Part shown: positions 18,502-26,269 of the stretch, in pieces | How the letters are laid out: each line of letters begins with the position of its first letter | How positions within the stretch are numbered: position 1 is the stretch's first letter | NCBI RefSeq assembly: GCF_945952365.1 | Contig: NZ_CAMFHX010000003.1 | Location: 62,001 to 126,000 of the forward strand | DNA: 64,000 nucleotides | Source: an uncultured Cetobacterium sp. | Lineage (GTDB): Bacteria; Fusobacteriota; Fusobacteriia; Fusobacteriales; Fusobacteriaceae | Reading direction: 5' to 3' | The notes under the pieces: model-generated | What the model was told of the DNA's origin: nothing | The model's database searches: none | The model's input: the letters and a program-made list of their open reading frames with translations, nothing else | Program-made: the position numbers and the translations under genes

Positions 18502-19242
18502 ATGAAACTATTTTTTTCTCCTAGTAAAGGAATGAAATATAAGAACTTTAAAAATTTAAAAGAGTTTCAAAGTTCATCACAAAATGGTGATTTAAAAATA
18601 AAAACAGAAAATTTGGTAGAGACTTTAAAAACATTATCAAAAGAGGAGTTAGCTAAATTATTGAAAGTAAAAGATACTCTTTTAGAGGATACATATAATC
18701 AATATAAGTTTTATTATGAGCAAGAGGAGAGGGAGGCTATATCTCTTTATGATGGAGTTAGTTTTAAACAACTTGATTTAGAAAGTTTTTCAGATTTAGA
18801 GTTTGATTATATTAAAAGTAGTGTTTTAATATTTTCAGCTCTATATGGAATTAATTTTGGCTCTAATCTCATAAGGCCTTATAGATTAGATATGACAAAT
18901 AAGATTTTAGATATCTCTCCATATACTTTTTGGAATGAAAGTATTGAAAACTTTCTTCTTCCGTATAAAGATGAAATTTTTGTAAATATAGCTTCAAAAG
19001 AGTTTTCTAAAATTTTAAATAGAAAGCTTTTCAATGTAATTGATATTGAGTTTAGACAAGTAGTTGATGAAAAAATTAAGAATATAAGTACAGAAGCTAA
19101 GAAAGCTAGAGGAGCTATGCTAAATTACTTGATACAGATTAAAGCTGACAATATCTCTCAAATTAAAGAGTTTGATAGATTGGGGTATAAATTCTCAGAA
19201 GATGATTCTTCTGAAAATGTGTTCATATTTTTAAAAAGGTAA
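18502..19242 (+). CDS. yaaA: Peroxide stress protein YaaA (DUF328)
   Basis: Member of the YaaA family, a helix-hairpin-helix DNA-binding fold that lowers intracellular free iron during peroxide stress in E. coli. Signatures are MKLFFSPSKGM at the start, FSALYGINFGSNLIRPYRLDM in the middle (split here by family spacing) and KKARGAMLNYLI near the end. Length is 246. ATG 18502 is preceded by AGAGGTGGG; a GTG at 18493 falls within that SD. It is transcribed divergently from the aminopeptidase gene and converges on the DeoR regulator through a shared terminator. Confidence 0.92.
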   Translation: MKLFFSPSKGMKYKNFKNLKEFQSSSQNGDLKIKTENLVETLKTLSKEELAKLLKVKDTLLEDTYNQYKFYYEQEEREAISLYDGVSFKQLDLESFSDLEFDYIKSSVLIFSALYGINFGSNLIRPYRLDMTNKILDISPYTFWNESIENFLLPYKDEIFVNIASKEFSKILNRKLFNVIDIEFRQVVDEKIKNISTEAKKARGAMLNYLIQIKADNISQIKEFDRLGYKFSEDDSSENVFIFLKR

Positions 19243-19243
19243 C

Positions 19244-19274
19244 AAAAAAAACGAAATTTTACTTTCGTTTTTTT
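19244..19274. terminator. Bidirectional terminator between yaaA and DeoR gene
   Basis: A-run plus ACGAAA pairs with TTTCGT plus T-run around a short loop, between two converging genes. Confidence 0.8.
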
Positions 19275-19276
19275 GA

Positions 19277-20041
19277 TTACTTCATTATTTTAACATCACT
19301 ATCAAGAAGCTTAGTTTCGATATCATGCGAAATATTTTTATCTGTTATAATTGTCATCCCATTTTTTATCTCTGAGAAATTATAAAGGTAATCTTGGAAG
19401 AACTTTTTATTCTGAGCGAGTATATATGTTTCCTTTCCTATTTTTAATGCGGTATTTTTAAATTTACCCTCATCAATTGTAGAAGCACTTAGTTGCATCC
19501 TATCGACATTTATTCCACACGTTCCTATAAAAACTTTATTCGGATTAAATCTTTCTAAGTTTTGTCTAGCCATTTCACCTATAAAAGAATCTGTTCTTGA
19601 ATCGTAGATTCCACCTAAAGATATAACTTCTATACTTTTATTTTCAGATAGTATCTTTTGAATTCCTAACATATTAGTTATAACTGTGAGTTTCATTTTT
19701 TTCTTTTGTAAAAGTGCAGCAACTAAGATTGTAATTGTTGAGTCATCTAAAAAAATCACATCATTTTCTTTTATTACACTGACAACTTTTTCTGCGAGTT
19801 CTGTTTTCTCAGCTAACTCCTCTTTTGCTATATCCTTTAAAACTATTTTATCTATAAGCTTTCTTTTGAATATCGCCCCACCGTGAGTTCTAGTTAAAAG
19901 GTCCTCCTCTTCCATGTTACATAAATCTTTACGGATTATAACTTTACTTACAGAAAATAAACTACTCAATTCATTTACGCTTACCTTCTCTTTTTGCTTC
20001 AATATATTTAAAATTCTTTGTTTTCTCTCTTCAACAAACAT
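19277..20041 (-). CDS. DeoR/GlpR family transcriptional regulator
   Basis: Sugar-phosphate-responsive repressor type. An N-terminal winged helix-turn-helix (residues about 5-55: RKQRILNILKQKEKVSVNEL, RKDLCNMEEEDLLTRTHGGA) is followed by the DeoR C-terminal effector domain (VIFLDDSTI, LTVITNMLGI, GGIYDSRTDSFIGEMA, FIGTCGI, DEGKFKNTAL). Length 254 is standard. AGGAGG lies 11 bases before the start. The ligand and target genes are not shown by the window: the nearest gene it could control is the CrtI-like gene, from which it is separated by the TnpB element. Confidence 0.9.
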   Translation of the reverse strand: MFVEERKQRILNILKQKEKVSVNELSSLFSVSKVIIRKDLCNMEEEDLLTRTHGGAIFKRKLIDKIVLKDIAKEELAEKTELAEKVVSVIKENDVIFLDDSTITILVAALLQKKKMKLTVITNMLGIQKILSENKSIEVISLGGIYDSRTDSFIGEMARQNLERFNPNKVFIGTCGINVDRMQLSASTIDEGKFKNTALKIGKETYILAQNKKFFQDYLYNFSEIKNGMTIITDKNISHDIETKLLDSDVKIMK

Positions 20042-20186
20042 TGCTTTTAAGCCTCCTACTAGTAATGATTAACTGTTTAAGTACATAAAAATTATACCAT
20101 AAAAAAGTTTTTTAAAAAAGAAAGTTAGAAATATAGCGTATAAAATTGTAGATAATATAATGCCTGGTATATATTTTTAAGTGTAT

Positions 20187-20194
20187 AAAGGAGG
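20187..20194 (+). promoter_or_regulatory. Strong SD with no usable start, probably stranded by the TnpB element
   Basis: AAAGGAGG is followed only by TTG AAA TAA, which stops at once. I infer that it was the SD of the CrtI-like gene now starting near 21605, separated from it by the insertion. Confidence 0.4.
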
Positions 20195-20262
20195 CAAATA
20201 ACTGTTGAAATAAATCTGTAAATTTATATAAAAATATAGTCTAATTTTATAGAGGTGATTAA

Positions 20263-20343
20263 ATGGAATTTATTTCAATAGAAGAATTTGCTAAGAAAAT
20301 GATTAAGGAGTTGATTGAAGATGATCCTAGCCAAGAAGATTAG
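20263..20343 (+). pseudogene. 26-codon ORF overlapping tnpB, possible IS607-type tnpA remnant
   Basis: ATG at 20263 with SD AGAGGTGA opens a 26-codon frame, MEFISIEEFAKKMIKELIED then DPSQED, whose stop (20341-20343) lies inside the start of tnpB. The first part resembles the MerR-like N-terminus and the second part the acidic C-terminus of IS607-type serine transposases, whose genes overlap tnpB in just this way. I infer an in-frame internal deletion of tnpA. The alternative is a short leader peptide that couples translation to tnpB. Confidence 0.45.
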
Positions 20344-21436
20344 ATTAAAACCTAATAAAAATCAGGAGATACTTCTTTGGCAATCTGTAGGAACAGCAAG
20401 ATTCATATATAACTGGACTTTAGCAAGACAGAAAGAAAATTATGAGAAGGGTGGAAAGTTTTTAAGCGATAATGAGTTAAGAAAAGAGATAACAGTACTA
20501 AAAAAAACTGAGCTAAATTGGTTAAATAATGTTTCAAACAATGTAGCTAAACAAGCAGTAAAAGATGCTTGTAATAGTTATAAAAGTTTTTTTAAAAAGC
20601 AAACAGGATTTCCTAAATTTAAAAGCAGAAAAAAATCTAAACCTAATTTCTATAATGATACTGATAAACTTAAAGCAAAAGAAAATCTAGTTTTAATTGA
20701 AAAAGTTGGCTGGATTAAAACCGCTGAACAAGTTCCAATATATGTTAAATACACAAATCCTAGAATTAGTTTTGATGGAAAATATTGGTATATTTCTGTA
20801 GGAATAGAAAGAGAAAACAACACTTTAGAATTAAGTGAAGTTTCTTTAGGGATAGATTTAGGTGTTAAGGATTTAGCAACTTGTTCTACTGGTAAAGTAT
20901 ATAAAAATATAAATAAAAAAAAAACTATTAAAAAATTGAAAAAGAAGTTAAAAAGACTTCAAAAACAGGTTTCACGAAAATATGAAAAATCTAGGGAGGT
21001 GACAAACCGTTATCATAAGAGCCAAAATATCGTGAAACTAGAGAAAAAAATAAGGCTCGTTCATAGAAGAATTTCTAATATTAGAAACAATAATCTTCAT
21101 CAAATTACTAATGAGATAGTGAAAACCAAGCCATCTCGAATTGTAATGGAAGATTTAAATGTGAAAGGTATGATGAAAAATAAGCATCTCTCAAAGGCAA
21201 TAGCTGAACAAAATTTCTATAAGTTTATAACTTATATGAAATATAAGGCTGAATTTAATGGAATAGAGTTTATACAAGTACCTAGATTTTATCCGAGTAG
21301 TAAAACTTGTTCAAAGTGTGGAACTATTAAGAAAGATTTAAAACTTTCTGACAGAGTTTTCAAATGCGAATGTGGTCATATTATGGATAGAGATTTAAAT
21401 GCAAGTATAAATTTAAGCAATTATAGAGTTTCCTAA
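20321..21436 (+). CDS. tnpB: TnpB RNA-guided endonuclease of an IS200/IS605/IS607-type element
   Basis: Transposon-encoded RNA-guided DNA nuclease, the ancestor group of Cas12. The N-terminus has the family pattern KKIRLKPNKNQE and ARFIYNWTLARQ; the RuvC-like catalytic residues appear intact: Asp in LGIDLGVKDLA (about 178), Glu in VMEDLNVKG (about 276) and Asp in DRDLNASINL (about 357). A zinc ribbon CSKCG...CECGH lies between the last two. At 371 residues it is full length, so the nuclease is probably active. ATG 20321 has AAGGAG 10 bases upstream; TTG 20315 is an alternative. No intact transposase is present, so the element can move only with help in trans. Confidence 0.93.
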   Translation: MILAKKIRLKPNKNQEILLWQSVGTARFIYNWTLARQKENYEKGGKFLSDNELRKEITVLKKTELNWLNNVSNNVAKQAVKDACNSYKSFFKKQTGFPKFKSRKKSKPNFYNDTDKLKAKENLVLIEKVGWIKTAEQVPIYVKYTNPRISFDGKYWYISVGIERENNTLELSEVSLGIDLGVKDLATCSTGKVYKNINKKKTIKKLKKKLKRLQKQVSRKYEKSREVTNRYHKSQNIVKLEKKIRLVHRRISNIRNNNLHQITNEIVKTKPSRIVMEDLNVKGMMKNKHLSKAIAEQNFYKFITYMKYKAEFNGIEFIQVPRFYPSSKTCSKCGTIKKDLKLSDRVFKCECGHIMDRDLNASINLSNYRVS

Positions 21437-21500
21437 AGAAGAAAACTATAATATGTACCGTTCGTTATGCGGGAATTTAAGCCTTCTGAGAGTTATATAC
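21380..21500 (+). ncRNA. Probable omegaRNA (reRNA) at the 3' end of tnpB
   Basis: TnpB elements make a guide RNA from the 3' end of tnpB and the right end of the element. Downstream of the stop, GTACCG, GCGGGAATTTAAGCC and TTCTGAGAG resemble the conserved scaffold seen in that position in related elements. Exact ends and guide are not determinable by eye. Confidence 0.45.
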
Positions 21501-21604
21501 ACTAAAGTAGATAAAGTGATTTATTGAAATAGAATTCTATGAACAAGGAATTGAACTTATAAAATTTTATAGAGTTTTATAGGTTTATGATAACGGTGCT
21601 AGAA

Positions 21605-23110
21605 ATGAAAAAGGTCGATATTATAATTGTCGGAGCTGGTCCAGGTGGATTAGCCGCTGGATTACTTCTTTCAAGCAAGGGGTACTCTGTTAAAGTTTTT
21701 GAAAAGAAACCATATGTAGGTGGAAGAAATTCCTCTCTTAAATTAGGAGAATATACTTTTGATTTAGGCCCTACTTTTTTTCTAATGCCTCAGATGTTAC
21801 AAGATATTTTTACTGAAGCAGGAGAGAGACTAGAGGATCATGTTAATTTAATTGAGATAAATCCAATGTATAGATTAAAATTTTATGGTTTAGATGATTT
21901 CAATCCATACTCTCACAATAAAAAGCTTTTAATGTACGGTGAGATGGAAAAGATATTTCCGTATAGTTCTAAAGATTATGATAGGTATATTGAAAGAGAG
22001 GAAAGAAAGTTTGCTAAATTAGAACCATGTTTAATGGTTCCATATCTCTCTCCTACAGATTACTTAAAATCTAATTTCTTAAAAGCAATTCCATATTTAG
22101 ATGCTTTTAAATCTTTACATGATGTATTAGGTGGATATTTTAAAGAAGAGGAGCTCAAACTATCTTTTACATTCCAAGCTAAATACTTAGGGATGTCTCC
22201 GTGGGTTGCTCCAGGAACGTTTTCCATAATTTCATATTTAGAGCATAAGTATGGGGTTTATCATGTAGAGGGTGGACTAAATAGATTATCAAAAGTTTTA
22301 AGAGAACTTATAGAAAAGAGAAAAGGTCAAATCTATTTAGATTCAGGTGTTAAAAGGGTTTTATTCGAAGGAAAGAAAGCTATTGGAGTGGAACTTCAAA
22401 ATGGAGAGAGCTATATGGCTGACCACATAATATTAAATGCAGATTTTGCATCAGCTATGAAAAATCTTATACCAGAAAAGCTTAGAGATAAGTATTCAGA
22501 TAAAGAACTACAGAAGAAAAGATATTCTTGTTCAACATTTATGCTGTATTTAGGTGTAAATAAGATATATCGTAATATTCCACATCACAGCATTATTTTT
22601 GCTAAAGATTATAAGACAAATGTTGGGAAAATAAGTGAGTATAAAGATATCGGAGGCGACTTTTCTTTTTATATACAAAATGCTTCTGTAACAGATGAAA
22701 CTTTAGCACCAAAGGATAAATCATCAATTTATATTTTAGTTCCTGTAGCTAACAATAAATCAAATATTAATTGGCAACTTGAAAAAGATGAGTTTGTTCA
22801 ATTGCTATTAGATAAAGTTGAAAAAATTGGAGAGTTTAGAGGAATTCGTAATCATATAGAGGAAATGAAGATTATAACTCCTTTAGATTGGGAAGAAGAC
22901 TATGATGTTTATAACGGAGCTGTTTTTAACCTCTCTCATGATTTGGGGCAGATGCTATGGCTTAGACCACGTAATAAATTGGAAGGGTATGAAAATCTAT
23001 TTCTTGTAGGAGGGGGAACACATCCTGGAAGTGGACTTCCTACAATTTACGCATCAGCTAGAATTGTTGCTGATTTAATTGATAAAGAGGTTAAACAGAT
23101 TTCAAAATAG
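21605..23110 (+). CDS. CrtI-type FAD-dependent oxidoreductase (phytoene desaturase family)
   Basis: Flavoprotein amine-oxidase fold: N-terminal FAD motif IIIVGAGPGGLAAGLLLSS, YVGGRNSSL, FDLGPTFF, and C-terminal LFLVGGGTHPGSGLPTIYAS, the CrtI signature. Length is 501 from ATG 21605; an in-frame ATG at 21587 adds six residues. Both starts have poor SDs, unlike almost every other gene here, consistent with the TnpB insertion having removed the native leader. Family members desaturate or isomerise carotenoid precursors, or saturate retinol-like lipids. No phytoene or diapophytoene synthase is nearby, so the substrate is unknown. It ends at a strong terminator. Confidence 0.85.
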   Translation: MKKVDIIIVGAGPGGLAAGLLLSSKGYSVKVFEKKPYVGGRNSSLKLGEYTFDLGPTFFLMPQMLQDIFTEAGERLEDHVNLIEINPMYRLKFYGLDDFNPYSHNKKLLMYGEMEKIFPYSSKDYDRYIEREERKFAKLEPCLMVPYLSPTDYLKSNFLKAIPYLDAFKSLHDVLGGYFKEEELKLSFTFQAKYLGMSPWVAPGTFSIISYLEHKYGVYHVEGGLNRLSKVLRELIEKRKGQIYLDSGVKRVLFEGKKAIGVELQNGESYMADHIILNADFASAMKNLIPEKLRDKYSDKELQKKRYSCSTFMLYLGVNKIYRNIPHHSIIFAKDYKTNVGKISEYKDIGGDFSFYIQNASVTDETLAPKDKSSIYILVPVANNKSNINWQLEKDEFVQLLLDKVEKIGEFRGIRNHIEEMKIITPLDWEEDYDVYNGAVFNLSHDLGQMLWLRPRNKLEGYENLFLVGGGTHPGSGLPTIYASARIVADLIDKEVKQISK

Positions 23111-23144
23111 AAAAAACTCGAAGGTTTTAATCTTCGAGTTTTTT
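23111..23144. terminator. Bidirectional terminator between CrtI-like and ABC genes
   Basis: AAAAAACTCGAAG pairs with CTTCGAGTTTTTT around an 8-base loop, between converging genes. Confidence 0.88.
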
Positions 23145-23810
23145 CTATTTTATAACACCATCGCTAATCTCTACAACTCGATCACAAAGTGCTGCAATTT
23201 CAGGATTATGAGTTACAATTAAAAATGTAGTTTTATATTTTTTATTTATATCTCTTAAAAGATTATAAATTTGAGAACTAGTTTTAGAATCTAAATTTCC
23301 TGTGGGTTCATCAGCTAAAACTATTGCAGGTTTATTTATCAGAGCTCTTGCTATTGCAACTCTTTGTTGCTGTCCTCCTGATATATTTTGTGAATCTCTA
23401 TCTACAATATCTTCTAATTTCATATCTCTTAAAATATCTAAAGCATCCTCCTTTTTATCATGCGAATTATTGCCACTATCTATCCAATTTGGAATAAGTA
23501 TATTTTCAATAACATTAAATTGAGGAAGTAAAAAGTGAAATTGAAATATAAATCCTATATTTTTGTTTCTAAATTGAGCTCTCTTTTCAGAGTTATAGTG
23601 AGATATATTTTCACCGTTAAAATAGATGTCTCCTTTAGATGGAATATCTAAAGCACCTATTATATTTAAAAGAGTACTTTTTCCACTTCCACTTTGACCA
23701 ATTATTCCTATAAACTCACCTTTCTCTATATTTAAATCTATATTTTTCAAAACATTGTTTTTACCATCGTAAGATTTGAAAACTCCTACTAATTTTAGAA
23801 TTTCACTCAC
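23145..23810 (-). CDS. ABC transporter ATP-binding protein, MacB/LolD type
   Basis: ATPase subunit of a MacAB- or Lol-like export complex. Walker A is GQSGSGKST (about residue 38), the Q-loop lies in FIFQFHFLLPQ, the signature is ISGGQQQRVAIARAL, Walker B is VLADEPTGNLD and the switch His is in VTHNPEI. At 221 residues it is a stand-alone ATPase. It overlaps the permease gene by 8 bases, so their translation is coupled. It is the last gene of the three-gene operon. Confidence 0.93.
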   Translation of the reverse strand: MSEILKLVGVFKSYDGKNNVLKNIDLNIEKGEFIGIIGQSGSGKSTLLNIIGALDIPSKGDIYFNGENISHYNSEKRAQFRNKNIGFIFQFHFLLPQFNVIENILIPNWIDSGNNSHDKKEDALDILRDMKLEDIVDRDSQNISGGQQQRVAIARALINKPAIVLADEPTGNLDSKTSSQIYNLLRDINKKYKTTFLIVTHNPEIAALCDRVVEISDGVIK

Positions 23811-24996
23811 CTTTAATCACCTCTATTGGATTTAATTTCATAGATTTTCTACCTGGGATATATGCGGCAATAACTCCCGATACAGTGGAGAAAATTATAA
23901 CTTTTAAAAGTTGTAAAAACTCAATCTCTATTTTGAAGCTAGGTTTTGCTGTGAGTTGGAAGATATTTATTAGAATACTTCCAAATATACAACCTAAAAC
24001 AGCTCCTAAAAACCCAACAAAAGCTCCTTGAAATAAAAATATAAATCCTATAGAAAAATCTGTTGCCCCAATAGCTTTTAATATTCCAATCTCTTTTGTT
24101 TTTTGAACAACGGTTATGTACAAAACACTCGCTATACTCAAAGTTGTCGAGAGTAAAATGACGGTTCTTATAACTGTTGTTGAGATTGTTTGAGATCTCA
24201 AAGCATTTAGTAGTTGTTTCCCATCTTTCATCCAAGAGGTTGCTTTTAAATCTGAAAAATTATTCTCTAAATCATGTGCGACTTTATCCCCTAAAAAAAT
24301 ATTGTTAAGTTGGATATTTATCTTATTTACATATCCTTTTTTTTGAAAAACCCTTTGAGCTTTCTGCATATCCATATACACCAATCCATTATTTGATATT
24401 GAGTTTTCTAAATCAAATATTCCATTCACTATGAAGCGTTCTTTCTCTCCATTTGGAAGAGTGATATTTAAAATATCATTAGGAGAGAGATTATAGTCTT
24501 CTGCTACTCTTTTTCCAATCAAAATTTTATTGGACTCAATTGTATTTTTACCAGAATAAACTTTATTTTTTACTTTAAAAATCGAATCCCCTACTTCTAA
24601 ATCAACACCACGTATTTGCAGTGCGATAGATTTCCCACCTCTTTCATAAAGTGCATTACTCTCTAAAGTTGGAACTATGTTTTTTATATTTTTATTTTTT
24701 TTCAAACTATTTATCACATTTTCATAATTACCTATCCTATCTCTTTCGATTGAGAAATTTCCATAGTTATAGGTATCACTACTTTTTTTAAGAGAGCTTC
24801 GATTGTCTCCATCTTCTACAACTATATGAGCTATATTTCCAAGAACTGTATCTATGATATTATTTTGAAGAGATACAATCAACAATGAAATAAAAACTTG
24901 TACAGCAACCCCTGTGGCTATAGCTGTCAGTAAAAAAAGAGTTTGCCCTTTAGATCTCATTAAAAATTTATAAGCAATTTTAATTTCGTATCTCAT
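23803..24996 (-). CDS. ABC transporter permease, FtsX/MacB type
   Basis: Inner-membrane permease of the same exporter: one N-terminal membrane segment (about 18-40), a large periplasmic domain (about 45-265), then three C-terminal segments with the FtsX-type VQKTKEIGILKAIGAT between the first two and YIPGRKSMKLNPIEVIKGE at the end. In MacB the ATPase is fused to this part; here it is a separate gene, as in LolCDE. It overlaps the adaptor gene upstream by 17 bases and the ATPase downstream by 8. Length is 397. Confidence 0.9.
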   Translation of the reverse strand: MRYEIKIAYKFLMRSKGQTLFLLTAIATGVAVQVFISLLIVSLQNNIIDTVLGNIAHIVVEDGDNRSSLKKSSDTYNYGNFSIERDRIGNYENVINSLKKNKNIKNIVPTLESNALYERGGKSIALQIRGVDLEVGDSIFKVKNKVYSGKNTIESNKILIGKRVAEDYNLSPNDILNITLPNGEKERFIVNGIFDLENSISNNGLVYMDMQKAQRVFQKKGYVNKINIQLNNIFLGDKVAHDLENNFSDLKATSWMKDGKQLLNALRSQTISTTVIRTVILLSTTLSIASVLYITVVQKTKEIGILKAIGATDFSIGFIFLFQGAFVGFLGAVLGCIFGSILINIFQLTAKPSFKIEIEFLQLLKVIIFSTVSGVIAAYIPGRKSMKLNPIEVIKGE

Positions 24997-26179
24997 AGTT
25001 TATCCTCTCACCAGATTCTATATTTTTATCTGGTTTTAAAAAAATCATCTCATCTTCTGAAAGACTACTATTTTCTTTTAAGACTACTCCATCTAAAACA
25101 TCAAATGTTTCAACTTCAACCTCTTCAGCTTTTCCTTTCCTCTCTCTCCATACAGATTTTTTCTCATTTTTCGAAACTATATAATCTTTTGGAACTAGAT
25201 AACTACTTTCTAATTTTTGACCACTAATCTCTACGTTCACACTGCTCCCATATATAAATTTTTCAGAAGAGTTTTCAAAATTTCCTTTAAGCTGAAGAAC
25301 TCCTTTTTTCTCATTTACACTTTTTCCAACAAAATATATATTTCCAACTCCTGTCGTTTTTTCGTTCCCAAAAGAATAGATTATAATTTTATCTCCAACT
25401 TTTACTTTTTCAGAGTACTTTTCATCTAGCTCTATCTCTATTATTTTAGATTCTAGTGAAGAGATTAAGAAAAGTTCTGAGTATGGTGCGACAGTTTCTC
25501 CGATATCGACATATCGCTCTCTTATATATGAATCGTAAGGAGCGAAAATATAATATTTTTTTTCCTGCTCTTTTTCATATTTTAAATTCTCCTCTTTATT
25601 CTTTAAGTTTGCTAATACTATTTTTTTATTAGGACCACTTTTAGATGAGAATAAGTCGTTCATAGCATTTTGAGCTTTAATCTCTTTTTCAATTAAAGTA
25701 TTACGCTTTGAATTTAGTTCTATTACATTGACATATTTATTTTCATAAAGTTTTGAATATTTCTCAAACTCACTTTTAGCGTTTTCATACTCTATTTTGG
25801 AGTTTTTTAATAGGAGAGAGAGATTAGAGACTACTATTGTTTCTGTATTTTCTAATTCAGCTTTTGCGGATATAAGCTCTGCTTCTTTTTGTTTAATTGA
25901 TGCCTCGATATCTGCTGTTAAAAACTTTGCAATTAAATCACCTTTTTTTACAAAATCGCCCTCTTTAAAAAATATTTTGTCTATTGTTCCATTTAACGAA
26001 CTTGAAATGATTGAATTTTCAATTCCACTAACTACCCCAGAGACAAGGATTTTCTCTGTATAATTTTCTTTTTTTATTTTTATAGCTTCTACTTTTTTAG
26101 GTTTTAATACGATATACGACACTACTGCTCCACCTAGAAGAAAAAGGAGCGGTAGAACTATTTTTTTGCTAACTTTCAT
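24980..26179 (-). CDS. Periplasmic adaptor subunit, MacA/HlyD type
   Basis: Membrane-fusion protein that should link the permease to an outer-membrane duct. An N-terminal anchor (residues about 7-25) is followed by the barrel-sandwich half GTIDKIFFKEGDFVKKGDLI (about 70-90), a long coiled-coil hairpin (about 90-205) and the second half with IFAPYDSYIRERYVDIGE. The first gene of the operon, with GAGGAG ahead of ATG 26179. No TolC-type duct gene is in the window. Substrate could be a macrolide, peptide or lipid; the sequence does not say. Confidence 0.9.
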   Translation of the reverse strand: MKVSKKIVLPLLFLLGGAVVSYIVLKPKKVEAIKIKKENYTEKILVSGVVSGIENSIISSSLNGTIDKIFFKEGDFVKKGDLIAKFLTADIEASIKQKEAELISAKAELENTETIVVSNLSLLLKNSKIEYENAKSEFEKYSKLYENKYVNVIELNSKRNTLIEKEIKAQNAMNDLFSSKSGPNKKIVLANLKNKEENLKYEKEQEKKYYIFAPYDSYIRERYVDIGETVAPYSELFLISSLESKIIEIELDEKYSEKVKVGDKIIIYSFGNEKTTGVGNIYFVGKSVNEKKGVLQLKGNFENSSEKFIYGSSVNVEISGQKLESSYLVPKDYIVSKNEKKSVWRERKGKAEEVEVETFDVLDGVVLKENSSLSEDEMIFLKPDKNIESGERINYEIRN

Positions 26180-26221
26180 AAGATACTCCTCTATTCAAAT
26201 TTATTTGAGTCTATTTAAGAA

Positions 26222-26264
26222 AAATCCTCCTAACATAAGAGTAACTCTTTCATTAGGAGGATTT
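26222..26264 (-). terminator. Terminator of the MscS-like gene
   Basis: AAATCCTCCTAA and TTAGGAGGATTT form a 12-bp perfect stem around a loop that itself can fold (AAGAGT/ACTCTT); on the minus strand it is followed by GGATTTTTC. Confidence 0.75.
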
Positions 26265-26269
26265 ATTAA

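Noticed and set aside
23939-24235. 98-residue minus-strand ORF
   Set aside because: It lies wholly inside the ABC permease gene in another frame and has no SD or family resemblance.
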